Shown: piece after piece, positions 1 through 10,114 of the stretch
How the letters are laid out: the number at the start of each line of letters is the position of its first letter
Numbering within the stretch: the stretch's first letter is position 1
Assembly: GCA_020697025.1 (NCBI GenBank)
Contig: JAJFBO010000024.1
Location: forward strand, 1-14,775
Reading direction: 5' to 3'
Length of the DNA stretch: 14,775 nt
DNA from: Burkholderiales bacterium
GTDB lineage: Bacteria; Pseudomonadota; Gammaproteobacteria; Burkholderiales; UBA11063
The notes under the pieces: model-generated
What the model was told of the DNA's origin: nothing
Seen by the model: only the letters and a program-made list of their open reading frames with translations
The model's database searches: none
Program-made: the position numbers and the translations under genes

Positions 1-195
1 GATTTAAAACAAAAACCTGCTAACTATACAGTGTACATTAATGGTGATGGCAATTCAATTGAGGGAAAGGAAAGAGAATCCGGTAGATACTGGCGTAAAG
101 AAGCTGAAAACAAAGATATCTATAAATGTGGCTCAAATACTGACCAACATGATCTGAAAGGAAATATTGATATTTGCGCGTGGGATAAACCTTAA
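1..195 (+). CDS. 3' end of an unrecognised gene (partial, hypothetical)
   Basis: An open frame enters from the left edge in phase 1 and runs 64 codons to a TAA at 193-195. There is no in-frame Met, so the start lies upstream of the window. The visible C-terminus is hydrophilic and charged, with a Gly/Asn-rich stretch (YINGDGNSIEGKERESGRYW), two cysteines (in YKCGSN and DICAWD) and a tryptophan close to the end. Codon use resembles the rest of the window. I do not recognise the family. The two cysteines in a polar tail could suit an exported, disulfide-bonded protein, but this is speculation. The gene converges on pyk, with about 136 bases between the two stop codons; that gap holds only AT-rich sequence and one hairpin near its right end. 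Confidence 0.6.
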   Translation, partial: DLKQKPANYTVYINGDGNSIEGKERESGRYWRKEAENKDIYKCGSNTDQHDLKGNIDICAWDKP

Positions 196-319
196 ATGAT
201 TCTGTAAGCTGGTACATCTGATTTAACATATGGCAATGACAGATGTTTTTAAAAACTATAAAGAAAAACTCCAGAGCCAATAATTGATACAGAATTTGCT
301 AAAATTTATATGCCTATAG

Positions 320-349
320 GAGATGTGGTTATTACCACATCTCAATTTT
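320..349. terminator. Hairpin at the pyk 3' end, possible bidirectional terminator
   Basis: A perfect 9-bp stem, GAGATGTGG (320-328) against CCACATCTC (335-343), encloses the 6-nt loop TTATTA. On the plus strand it is followed by AATTTT (344-349), a weak U-tract for the partial gene ending at 195. On the minus strand the 5' arm encodes the last three residues of pyruvate kinase (Glu-Met-Trp), and the loop carries two tandem stop codons. No clear U-run follows on the minus side, so termination of the pyk transcript here is an inference. Confidence 0.5.
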
Positions 350-1747
350 CATGGTATTAGTTCCGCCAATTTCATGTAGATGATCTCCACAGGTGAGTAA
401 AATAGTATCTCCTTTTTCAATGAGCTTACTATTTAATAAAATAGTTTTTGCTTCTATCCGTAAATCAGTAGTATTTTTAGCCTGAGTATTTACCAAAATA
501 GGATGTACGTTGTTATAAAGAGCCATTTGTTGTGCTGACTTGGTTAAATTTGTCATAGCATAAATTGGGATACCAATATTAAACCTGGATAACCATAATG
601 CTGTTGCGCCTGAAGTGGTAAGGGCAATTATTGCTTTAGCTTGTAAGTGATAAGCACTAAACAAAGTAGACATGGCAACAGCCTGATCTATATAATCAAA
701 TTTTTGCCCGGATAAATCCATGTCAAACGAAAACTCACGGTTTTTTTCAGCTTCAATACAAGTACGTGCCATAACTGATACTGCAGCAACAGGATAGTCA
801 CCACTAGCTGTTTCTGCCGATAACATAACTGCATCAGTTCCATCAAGTACAGCATTAGCAATATCCGAAACTTCTGCACGTGTGGCAACAGGACTTTTGA
901 TCATTGACTCGAGCATTTGCGTAGCTACAATAGTTAATTTATTATTTTTGCGTGCTGTTTTTATCATCCGCTTTTGTAGCCCGGGGACACAAGCATCACC
1001 AACCTCAACTGCCAGATCACCTCTGGCTACCATAATTCCATCACAAGCTTTAGTAATTTCATCCATATTATTAATTGCTTCAACCCGTTCGATTTTAGCG
1101 ATTATAGATGCAGTTCCACTATGTGTAGCAATTAAAGTACGGGTTAGAGCAATATCTGTAGCATCGCGAACAAAGGAAACGGCAATATAATCCAGACTCA
1201 TACGGCAGGCAAACTCAATATCAGCAAAATCTTTAGTGGTTAATGCCGGCGCAGTTAAACCACCGCCTTGTTTATTAATACCCTTATTATTACTTAATAC
1301 ACCAGCTTGAACCACTTTAGTATAAACCTTGTCACCTTGTACCTTTTCTACATTAAGAGCAATTTTACCATCATCTAAAAGTAATATGTCTCCGGGAATT
1401 ACATCACTGGCTAAAGCAGCATAGTCTACACCAACAATACTTTCATTTCCAAGCTCTTTATATGCGCAATCAAGGATAAAAGGTTGTCCTGGTTTTAGCA
1501 AAATTTTACCCTCGGCAAATTTGGCTATACGAATTTTTGGGCCTTGTAAATCACCCATAATCCCGACTACTTTACCTATATCTGCAGCGGTTTCACGGAT
1601 ACGGGTAATGTTTTCTTGTTGTACTTCCCGGGAGCCATGTGAAAAATTAATACGGAATATATCGACTCCAGCATTAATTAACTGTTTGATCATATTTGGC
1701 TCTGAGGAAGCCGGGCCTAAAGTGGCAATAATTTTTGTTTGCTTCAT
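332..1747 (-). CDS. pyk: Pyruvate kinase
   Basis: Transfers phosphate from phosphoenolpyruvate to ADP, giving pyruvate and ATP in the last step of glycolysis; cytosolic and usually a homotetramer. The 471-residue length is normal for a bacterial enzyme. Visible landmarks are the N-terminal TKIIATLGPAS, the INFSHG active-site segment (33-38), GDLQGPKIR (65-73), the metal- and substrate-binding IIAKIERVEA (215-224, Lys218 and Glu220), VARGDLAVEVG (240-250, Asp244), and ATQMLESMI plus LDGTDAVMLSAETASG. The GGGLTAPALTTKD segment resembles the PykA (type II) lineage. The alpha/beta C-terminal domain ends tersely at GGTNTMKIEMW. The ATG lies 1 nt after the gap stop (TAAcATG) with no obvious Shine-Dalgarno of its own, which suggests translational coupling to gap. 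Confidence 0.97.
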   Translation of the reverse strand: MKQTKIIATLGPASSEPNMIKQLINAGVDIFRINFSHGSREVQQENITRIRETAADIGKVVGIMGDLQGPKIRIAKFAEGKILLKPGQPFILDCAYKELGNESIVGVDYAALASDVIPGDILLLDDGKIALNVEKVQGDKVYTKVVQAGVLSNNKGINKQGGGLTAPALTTKDFADIEFACRMSLDYIAVSFVRDATDIALTRTLIATHSGTASIIAKIERVEAINNMDEITKACDGIMVARGDLAVEVGDACVPGLQKRMIKTARKNNKLTIVATQMLESMIKSPVATRAEVSDIANAVLDGTDAVMLSAETASGDYPVAAVSVMARTCIEAEKNREFSFDMDLSGQKFDYIDQAVAMSTLFSAYHLQAKAIIALTTSGATALWLSRFNIGIPIYAMTNLTKSAQQMALYNNVHPILVNTQAKNTTDLRIEAKTILLNSKLIEKGDTILLTCGDHLHEIGGTNTMKIEMW

Positions 1748-1748
1748 G

Positions 1749-2762
1749 TTACTGAGCGTTCATTAAGGCAACAACATTATCTAGCATACGGTTAGAAAAC
1801 CCCCATTCATTATCATACCAGCTAAATACTTTAACTAATTTACCAATAACTTTAGTTTGCGTCAGATCAAAAATTGAAGAATGCAAATTATGGTTAAAGT
1901 CGATTGAGACTAAAGGCTCATAGTTAACCGCTAAAATCCCTTTTAATTTTCCATTAGAAGCATCAATAATTGCCTGATTCACTTCTTCTATGTCTGTTGT
2001 ACGGCTGGCAGTAAAAGTTAAGTCGACAAGAGATACATTTGGTGTTGGTACCCGGACTGACAGTCCGTCTAATTTACCATTTAATTCGGGTAGTACTAAG
2101 CCTAGAGCTTTAGCTGCCCCGGTTTTAGTTGGGATCATTGACATTGTTGCAGAACGTGCACGCCGTGGATCGCTATGATAGCTGTCGGTTAATAACTGGT
2201 CATTAGTATATGAATGAACTGTTGTCATTAAGCCGCTTTCTATTCCCAGCAAATTATTTAATATCTGGGCAACAGGAGCTAAACAATTGGTGGTGCAAGA
2301 AGCATTAGATATAACTGTCATATCCTTGGTTAATAAATGGTGGTTTATACCAAATACGATTGTGGCATCAATATCATCACTTCCCGGAGCGGAAATAATT
2401 ACTTTTTTAGCACCAGCATCCAAATGAGAGCTTGCTTTTTCTTTAGACGTAAAAATCCCTGTACATTCTAAAACTACATCAACACCAAGGCTCGCCCATG
2501 GCAGCAAACTTGGATTACGCTGGGCAAAAAATTTAATTTCATGGCCATTAATACTAATGCCGTCAGTTGTTTTTTCTACTTTTTGTGAAAAATAACCGTG
2601 TACTGAATCATGCTGGGTAAGTAATGCCTGGGTTTCAAGATCTATGCCTAAGTCATTAATTGCTACAATCTCAATTTTATTGTTATGATTGCCTTCATAT
2701 AAAGCACGGAGTATACAACGGCCAATTCGGCCATAACCATTTATTGCTACTTTGATTGTCAT
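1749..2762 (-). CDS. gap: Glyceraldehyde-3-phosphate dehydrogenase (NAD-type)
   Basis: Oxidises and phosphorylates glyceraldehyde-3-phosphate to 1,3-bisphosphoglycerate. The 337 residues carry a Rossmann start ([11 protein letters not shown], 5-15), an acidic NAD-ribose-binding Asp37 in INDL, the catalytic ASCTTNC motif (Cys156), His183 in HSYTNDQ, and the family segments [20 protein letters not shown] and [20 protein letters not shown] and the Asp in INDL argue for glycolytic GAPDH rather than erythrose-4-phosphate dehydrogenase (Epd), which differs at those places. A Shine-Dalgarno AGGA sits 9 nt before the ATG. The gene lies 36 nt downstream of the GTPase gene and 1 nt upstream of pyk, so the three are probably co-transcribed. 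It is not next to pgk here, unlike in many genomes. Confidence 0.97.
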   Translation of the reverse strand: MTIKVAINGYGRIGRCILRALYEGNHNNKIEIVAINDLGIDLETQALLTQHDSVHGYFSQKVEKTTDGISINGHEIKFFAQRNPSLLPWASLGVDVVLECTGIFTSKEKASSHLDAGAKKVIISAPGSDDIDATIVFGINHHLLTKDMTVISNASCTTNCLAPVAQILNNLLGIESGLMTTVHSYTNDQLLTDSYHSDPRRARSATMSMIPTKTGAAKALGLVLPELNGKLDGLSVRVPTPNVSLVDLTFTASRTTDIEEVNQAIIDASNGKLKGILAVNYEPLVSIDFNHNLHSSIFDLTQTKVIGKLVKVFSWYDNEWGFSNRMLDNVVALMNAQ

Positions 2763-2798
2763 ATTGGTTCATCCTAATAAAATCAATTTTTAATTACA

Positions 2799-3728
2799 TT
2801 ATTTTAACATATTTTCTTCATTATTTAGTTCTAAAAGTTCCAATGACTCTGCCTTAGCAATCCAGGCTTCCCATTGGCCTGGCGTTTCCAGGCTTATTTG
2901 CCCCATACGCCCGTCACGGAAATCCTGAATTATTAGTTCTCCGGCTTTTTGTCTGTCTATAATACCGCCGCTTAAAATACAGCCACGTTTTTTTCCAATC
3001 TCATTAAGTAAGTCGTCATTATGTAAGCTTAGAAATCCAGGACTTAATTTATAACGAAGCATGAGGGTATCTGGATATTCATTACTTGTATATTCAAGCA
3101 GGTATAACGCTAAAAGTTCCTCATCAGTAGCATTTCGCCCGATACTGTTACATAGAGCCAGATGATAACCAACTTGTTTATAGCGAATCTTTTGCCAGGT
3201 CATACCCGGAGTATCGTAAATTAGAAAATTATCGCGTAGTGTCAAACATTGATTAGCTCTGGTTACTGCAGGTATATCACCAGTTTTAGCTGATTTTTTA
3301 CCAATTAACTGATTAATCAAGGTAGATTTACCCACGTTGGGAATACCTGTTATCATTACCCTTAAGGGTTTTTCAAAGCTATTACGGTTTGGTGCCATGC
3401 TCTCACATAATTTTATTATTTGATTTTTTTGGCGCTTATCATCTTTAAATCCAGTTATTGCAGTTACATTAGTTTGCTTGGCAAAAAAATCTAGCCACAT
3501 CTGAGTGCGCTTAGGGTCGGCTAAATCACTTTTATTAAGTAAACGAATAGTCTTTTTACCTTTAATAAGGTTTTGTAAAAGAGGGTTACAACTAGAAAAA
3601 GGCGCTCTTGCATCAAGTAATTCTAGCACTACGTCGATGTCAGAAATTAAATCTTTTATAGCTTTTTTAGCCTTGTTCATGTGTCCGGGAAACCATTGGA
3701 TCATAATTTTATTGTTTTCTAAATTCAT
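2799..3728 (-). CDS. ylqF: Circularly permuted ribosome-assembly GTPase (RbgA/YlqF family)
   Basis: A probable GTPase of the YlqF/RbgA family, whose Bacillus member matures the 50S subunit. The G motifs appear in permuted order, the hallmark of the family: G4 NKSD (65-68) comes before the P-loop GIPNVGKS (128-135) and G3 DTPG (172-175). The N-terminus MIQWFPGHMNKAKKAI matches the family start. The 309-residue length is about normal, and the C-terminal part is the helical RNA-binding extension typical of the family. Two starts are possible: ATG at 3728, or the ATG eight codons later (3704), which begins directly at MIQWFPGHM. Neither has a strong Shine-Dalgarno, so the longer form is given. 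The gene heads a likely operon with gap and pyk and is divergent from nrdA. Function in this organism is inferred from the family. Confidence 0.92.
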   Translation of the reverse strand: MNLENNKIMIQWFPGHMNKAKKAIKDLISDIDVVLELLDARAPFSSCNPLLQNLIKGKKTIRLLNKSDLADPKRTQMWLDFFAKQTNVTAITGFKDDKRQKNQIIKLCESMAPNRNSFEKPLRVMITGIPNVGKSTLINQLIGKKSAKTGDIPAVTRANQCLTLRDNFLIYDTPGMTWQKIRYKQVGYHLALCNSIGRNATDEELLALYLLEYTSNEYPDTLMLRYKLSPGFLSLHNDDLLNEIGKKRGCILSGGIIDRQKAGELIIQDFRDGRMGQISLETPGQWEAWIAKAESLELLELNNEENMLK

Positions 3729-3808
3729 AAGTTTTAATGTAAGTTCATGTGTATGTAAGCTGACCTAATTGTATCCTAAAAGTCAAATAAATATTTTAAT
3801 TTTTTCTA

Positions 3809-3838
3809 TTGTCTTAATTCCAAATCAAGTGTTATAAT
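3809..3838 (+). promoter_or_regulatory. nrdA promoter (extended -10)
   Basis: A TATAAT at 3833-3838 is preceded by TGT, giving an extended -10 (TGn-TATAAT). A weak -35, TTGTCT (3809-3814), lies 18 bp upstream. Transcription would start near 3845, just before the first NrdR box. The match is good by eye, but no start site has been measured. Confidence 0.6.
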
Positions 3839-3848
3839 CATGCACTAA

Positions 3849-3896
3849 ACACTAAATATAGGGCTATAAGGGTAATACCACCACTATATTTAGTGA
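3849..3896 (+). promoter_or_regulatory. Tandem NrdR boxes upstream of nrdA
   Basis: Two 16-bp sites, ACACTAAATATAGGGC (3849-3864) and CCACTATATTTAGTGA (3881-3896), each match an NrdR-box consensus of the form ACACTATATATAGTGT at 13 of 16 positions. Their start-to-start distance is 32 bp, about three helical turns, as expected for paired NrdR sites. Together they form a perfect 12-bp inverted repeat (3850-3861 with 3884-3895). They lie just downstream of the -10, where bound NrdR would block transcription. NrdR is known to repress ribonucleotide reductase genes when dATP is plentiful. Confidence 0.8.
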
Positions 3897-3925
3897 TAAT
3901 ATGATTTTTGATGGGATATATAATT

Positions 3926-6724
3926 ATGGTAACAATACTATCTACAGACGACAGCCTGCTGGCTACCCAGATTGGGCAAATATTAACTCCTGCGGGTGAT
4001 TTTTCAAGTTATCAGGTAGTTCGCCGCAGCGGTGATGTGGTTGAATTTAACCCAAGTAAAATTACAGTGGCTATCACTAAGGCATATATCGCTATTCACG
4101 GTTCTAAAAGTGTTGCGAGTCATAGTGTACGGGATCAAATTGGCGGCCTGACCAATATGGTTGTTAGTGCTTTACAAAGCAGGCGTCCACAAGGCGGTTC
4201 AATCTTTATTGAAGATATACAAGATCAGGTTGAATTAGCGCTTATGCGTAAAGGTGAACATGAGGTTGCCAGAAGTTATGTGCTTTATCGTGAAGAACGT
4301 TCGCGAGAACGTGCGCTAGATGGATTAAGCCTGCCTAAGCAAAAAATTAATGTTGTTAATATGGATGGCAGCCGCCATGAGCTAAATGCTAATCATTTAA
4401 TGGATGTAGTAACAAAAGCTTGTGCCGGACTTCCCGCAACTTCGCCAAAAATCATACTTGATGAGGCATTACGCAATGTATACGATGGTGTTACAGAGGA
4501 AGAACTATATAAATCAATTATTTTAGCATCGCGCCAATTAATTGAAGTTGAACCTGAATACAATTATGTTACTGCGCGAATATTAATGCATACAATTGCC
4601 AGAGAAGTAATGGGAAAAGAAGTAGATAATACTAATATGGATAAGGCATATCGCGACTATTTTGCTGCCTATATTGAAGAAGGAATTAAAGCAGAATTAT
4701 TAAACCCGAAACTAGCCCAGTTTGATCTATTAAAATTAGCAGATAATTTATTAGCTTCGAGAGATAATCAATTTAAATATCTTGGCTTACAAACACTATA
4801 TGATCGTTATTTCTTACATATTAATGGTAGAAGAATTGAAATGCCGCAATCATTTTTTATGCGTGTATCTATGGGGTTGGCTTTAAACGAAGAAAATAAA
4901 GAAGAACGGGCAATTGAATTTTATAATTTATTATCTAGTTTCGATTTTATGTCGTCTACCCCAACATTGTTTAATTCAGGAACGCTTCATTCACAATTGT
5001 CTAGCTGTTATTTAACTACTGTTGCTGATGATCTGGCTGGTATTTATGATGCTTTAAAAGAAAACGCTCTATTATCCAAATATGCTGGGGGCTTAGGTAA
5101 CGATTTTTCACAAGTTCGGGCGATGGGTTCGGTAATTAAGGGGACTAATGGCAAGAGCCAGGGTGTAATTCCGTTTTTAAAAGTAGTAAATGATACTGCA
5201 GTTGCAGTAAACCAAGGCGGTAAACGTAAGGGAGCTGTATGTGCTTATTTGGAAACCTGGCATGCAGATATTGAAGAATTTTTGGAATTACGTAAAAATA
5301 CTGGTGATGACCGCAGGCGTTGTCATGATATGAATACAGCGAACTGGATTCCAGATTTATTTATGCAAAGGGTGCATGAACAGGCCAACTGGACGTTATT
5401 TTCGCCAAATGAGGTACCAGATTTACATGATAAATTTGGCAAGGAATTTAATGACGCTTATGAAAAATATGAAAAAATGGCGTTAGAGGGAAATACATTT
5501 AAAGATCCATGTAATATTCGCTCACCACAGCAGCATGCTGGTATAGTACATAGTTCAAATTTATGTACAGAAATTACATTAAATACTAATGAGCAAGAAA
5601 TTGCGGTATGCAATTTAGGATCGATAAATTTACCAAACCATATAATAAATGGCAAGGTTAATACAGCTAAGTTACAAAAAACTATAAAAACTGCAATGCG
5701 TATGTTAGATAATGTTATTGACATTAATTTCTATCCGGTAGAAAAAGCGCGTACTTCAAATTTGGCGCATCGTCCAGTAGGCATGGGTTTTATGGGTTTT
5801 CAGGATTGCTTACATATGCTGCGTATTCCTTATGCTTCTGCGCAGGCTGTTGAATTTGCAGATAAATCAATGGAAATGATAGCATATTATGCATATTATG
5901 CATCAAGTTTATTAGCTGCCGAGCGCGGTAAATATTCTACTTATGATGGTAGCTTATGGTCACAAGGCATATTACCACTTGATTCATTAAAACTTCTTGG
6001 TTCATCTCGTGGTGAAAAATATCTGGAAGTAAATACGGAGTCAAATTTAGATTGGGATGCACTAAAGTTACAAATAAAACAACATGGTATGCGTAATTCG
6101 AACTGTCTGGCAATTGCCCCAACTGCAACGATTGCCAATATTATTGGTGTGTCAGCATCAATTGAACCAACATATCAGAATATTTTTGTTAAATCAAACT
6201 TATCTGGAGAGTTTACTGTAGTTAATGAATTTTTGGTAAAAGATCTAAAAGCAAAAGGTTTGTGGGATGAAGTAATGCTTGCGGATATTAAATACTTTGA
6301 CGGTAGTTTACAGCGTATTGAGCGCATTTCTGATGATTTAAAAGAATTGTATGCTACAGCCTTTGAAATGGATCCACGCTGGTTGGTGGAAGCTGGAAGT
6401 CGCAGGCAAAAGTGGATTGATCAAGCGCAATCATTAAACTTATACGTATCTCAGCCATCTGGGCGTAAATTAGACGAATTATACCGTTTTGCCTGGATTC
6501 GTGGTCTAAAAACTACGTACTATTTGCGTACCCTCGCAGCTACTTCCGCTGAAAAATCAACTGGTCGTGGTGGAGAATTAAATGCAGTAGACGCAGATGG
6601 TTCTACAGGAGCCTTTGGTACATCGCAGCAACATAATACGGCTTCCATAAATGAGATGAGTATTCCAGCTACAGATGCCAAATTCTGTTCAATTGATAAT
6701 CCAGAGTGCGAGTCCTGCCAGTAA
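3926..6724 (+). CDS. nrdA: Class Ia ribonucleoside-diphosphate reductase, alpha subunit
   Basis: Reduces ribonucleoside diphosphates to deoxyribonucleotides; it works with an NrdB radical subunit not present in this window. Numbering is from the ATG at 3926 (932 residues). An ATP-cone spans about 29-124, a second cone-like domain about 140-229, then the large-subunit catalytic barrel. Key residues are the redox pair Cys361 (QLSSCYLT) and Cys562 (AVCNLGS), the SNLCTE loop with Asn545, Cys547 (thiyl radical) and Glu549, the Tyr-Tyr pair at 865-866 for radical transfer, and the C-terminal CESC pair (928, 931). The 3926 start is preferred because GGGA lies 9 nt upstream; a TTG at 3908 and an ATG at 3911 in the same frame lack such a site. 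It stands alone, controlled by NrdR boxes and closed by a terminator. Confidence 0.95.
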   Translation: MVTILSTDDSLLATQIGQILTPAGDFSSYQVVRRSGDVVEFNPSKITVAITKAYIAIHGSKSVASHSVRDQIGGLTNMVVSALQSRRPQGGSIFIEDIQDQVELALMRKGEHEVARSYVLYREERSRERALDGLSLPKQKINVVNMDGSRHELNANHLMDVVTKACAGLPATSPKIILDEALRNVYDGVTEEELYKSIILASRQLIEVEPEYNYVTARILMHTIAREVMGKEVDNTNMDKAYRDYFAAYIEEGIKAELLNPKLAQFDLLKLADNLLASRDNQFKYLGLQTLYDRYFLHINGRRIEMPQSFFMRVSMGLALNEENKEERAIEFYNLLSSFDFMSSTPTLFNSGTLHSQLSSCYLTTVADDLAGIYDALKENALLSKYAGGLGNDFSQVRAMGSVIKGTNGKSQGVIPFLKVVNDTAVAVNQGGKRKGAVCAYLETWHADIEEFLELRKNTGDDRRRCHDMNTANWIPDLFMQRVHEQANWTLFSPNEVPDLHDKFGKEFNDAYEKYEKMALEGNTFKDPCNIRSPQQHAGIVHSSNLCTEITLNTNEQEIAVCNLGSINLPNHIINGKVNTAKLQKTIKTAMRMLDNVIDINFYPVEKARTSNLAHRPVGMGFMGFQDCLHMLRIPYASAQAVEFADKSMEMIAYYAYYASSLLAAERGKYSTYDGSLWSQGILPLDSLKLLGSSRGEKYLEVNTESNLDWDALKLQIKQHGMRNSNCLAIAPTATIANIIGVSASIEPTYQNIFVKSNLSGEFTVVNEFLVKDLKAKGLWDEVMLADIKYFDGSLQRIERISDDLKELYATAFEMDPRWLVEAGSRRQKWIDQAQSLNLYVSQPSGRKLDELYRFAWIRGLKTTYYLRTLAATSAEKSTGRGGELNAVDADGSTGAFGTSQQHNTASINEMSIPATDAKFCSIDNPECESCQ

Positions 6725-6744
6725 TGTTATAATAATTGGGTGAG

Positions 6745-6783
6745 AAAGTAGCCAACACGTAAAATATGTTGGCTACTTTTATT
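6745..6783 (+). terminator. Intrinsic terminator after nrdA
   Basis: A perfect 11-bp stem, AGTAGCCAACA (6747-6757) with TGTTGGCTACT (6767-6777), closes a 9-nt loop. It can extend by two A-T pairs into the flanking A and T runs and is followed by TTTTATTATT. This is the strongest terminator in the window, and it separates nrdA from the tolC-like gene. Confidence 0.85.
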
Positions 6784-6811
6784 ATTAATATAGCCCCAAG
6801 GTACATACAAC

Positions 6812-8176
6812 ATGAGTCTGTGTAGATTAAAGATAATTTTGACAATAGCTATTGCGAGTATTGCGGGTAATGCTATTGCCTTTGATCTGGACGAAGCATG
6901 TACGCGTGCATTAGGTTTTAATGCTACCTATTTAGCGCAAATTGCAGCAACTGATGCAGGACTTGAACTACAAAATCAGGCGCTGTCTACATTTTTACCT
7001 CAAATTAGTGCCAATGTTACATATAACCAGACATATTTAAATTCTTCTGGAATGTGGGTTACTTATACCCAACCTGCGGCAGCTGCGCAGCTTCAGCAGG
7101 TAATCATTGATTTTGGTAAATTTTCGGCATATACCAAAAGTAAATTTATGACTGAAATAGCAAATTTGCAATTAACAAATGCAAGGCAAAAGCTTATGGT
7201 TGATGTTGCGGGGGCATATTTTGATATTTTATATGCAGTAGATAACCTCAATGCAATTCGCATGAATAAAGATGCATTTCTAACTCAAATGGAACAGGCT
7301 AAACAATCTTTTGATGCGGGAACAGTTACTGTAGCTGACGTAAATGATGCCAAAGCAAACTATGATCTAGCCACAGCACAAGCACTCCAGGCTGAAAATA
7401 ATTTGATGAATCGTAAAACAATCTTTCAGAATATGACAGGCTTGAATTCAGATTTAGTTCAACCTTTAATTGATCAAATAATTCTTCAATTGCCTAGTCC
7501 AAATACACCGGCTACGTGGTCGGAAATGGTTAAATCAGCTAATTTAAATGTAAAAATCGCCAGAGCCGGGTTAAATATGGCTGCTCAAGATATTCGGATT
7601 GCCAAATCGGGGCATTTGCCAGTCTTAAGTTTGATAGGTAGTTATCAGATGCAAGGTACGGCAAATATTAATAGTGCTGATTCACCAGCTACGCAGGAAT
7701 ATATTAGTCAATTGATGACTATACCAGGAATTCCAATTTCAAGCTATAATACAGCTATGGTTGGATTGCAGTTAAGTATTCCCATTTCCTCTGGTGGTGG
7801 AATAAGTTCTAAGGTGCGCGCCGCAATTGCTAATTATGAAGCTGCCCAGGAACAATTAACTGCTACGCTAAGGCAGGCTGATCAATTAATTATAAATGCA
7901 TTTTATCAGGTACAAAATGGTGTTGATGTAGTAAAAGCTCAGACACAGGCTCTTAAATCGGCAAAGCTTAAATTAAAGTCAGATAAAATTGGTTATAAGT
8001 TAGGTATTAGAAATAGCGTAGATTTAGTTAATTCCCAGAATAATTATGCTAAAACTTTATTAAGTTATAATCAGGCCAGGTATCAGTATTTAACTTATCG
8101 TTTGCAGTTAGAGTATTTGGCAGGCAGAATTGATACTGACTTTATTCATTTGATAAATAATAATATCCGTCAATAA
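6812..8176 (+). CDS. tolC: TolC-family outer-membrane efflux/secretion channel
   Basis: A probable TolC/OEP protein, the outer-membrane exit duct for tripartite efflux pumps or type I secretion. The N-terminus is a signal peptide: positive start, hydrophobic core and a likely cleavage after ANAIA-type residue 23, before FDLDEACTRAL. The remaining 430 residues show the internal duplication of the family, with two long helical halves (about 25-225 and 235-445) rich in Ala, Gln and Asn. Typical strand/helix landmarks are QQVIIDFGKFSAYTKSK in the first half and GLQLSIPISSGGGISSKVRAA in the second. The length fits. AAGG lies 10 nt before the ATG. No inner-membrane pump, adaptor or substrate gene is adjacent, so the partner is unknown and the symbol names the family rather than a proven orthologue. 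Confidence 0.9.
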   Translation: MSLCRLKIILTIAIASIAGNAIAFDLDEACTRALGFNATYLAQIAATDAGLELQNQALSTFLPQISANVTYNQTYLNSSGMWVTYTQPAAAAQLQQVIIDFGKFSAYTKSKFMTEIANLQLTNARQKLMVDVAGAYFDILYAVDNLNAIRMNKDAFLTQMEQAKQSFDAGTVTVADVNDAKANYDLATAQALQAENNLMNRKTIFQNMTGLNSDLVQPLIDQIILQLPSPNTPATWSEMVKSANLNVKIARAGLNMAAQDIRIAKSGHLPVLSLIGSYQMQGTANINSADSPATQEYISQLMTIPGIPISSYNTAMVGLQLSIPISSGGGISSKVRAAIANYEAAQEQLTATLRQADQLIINAFYQVQNGVDVVKAQTQALKSAKLKLKSDKIGYKLGIRNSVDLVNSQNNYAKTLLSYNQARYQYLTYRLQLEYLAGRIDTDFIHLINNNIRQ

Positions 8177-8243
8177 AATTAGCAATGTATTTTTTTGTGT
8201 ATCTTTCGTATCAGGAATTAGGTAAGGATTGCTTATTTAGCCC

Positions 8244-8273
8244 TGCAACAAAACAAAGAAAATAATGTATAAT
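8244..8273 (+). promoter_or_regulatory. Putative promoter of the pyrG leader
   Basis: A consensus -10 TATAAT lies at 8268-8273, with an imperfect -35-like TGCAACA at 8244-8250, about 17 bp upstream. Transcription would begin near 8280, giving a leader of about 197 nt before pyrG. The rest of 8177-8267 shows nothing recognisable: no terminator with a clear stem after tolC, and no RNA gene. Confidence 0.5.
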
Positions 8274-8304
8274 ATTGGATTGGCTAATTTAGGATTAAAT
8301 AGCT

Positions 8305-10114
<1,810 letters not shown>

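Noticed and set aside
882-1190. Plus-strand open frame inside pyk
   Set aside because: Antisense shadow of a fully conserved enzyme; no ribosome site and no protein-like motif.
3505-3768. Plus-strand open frame over the start of the GTPase gene
   Set aside because: Antisense to conserved GTPase motifs, with no supporting start signal.
3908-3925. Upstream TTG (3908) or ATG (3911) as the nrdA start
   Set aside because: No Shine-Dalgarno at a suitable distance, whereas the ATG at 3926 has GGGA 9 nt upstream. The extra six residues add nothing conserved.
6728-6733. TATAAT right after the nrdA stop as a tolC promoter
   Set aside because: A transcript from here would meet the strong terminator at 6745-6783 before tolC, and no -35 lies at the right distance.
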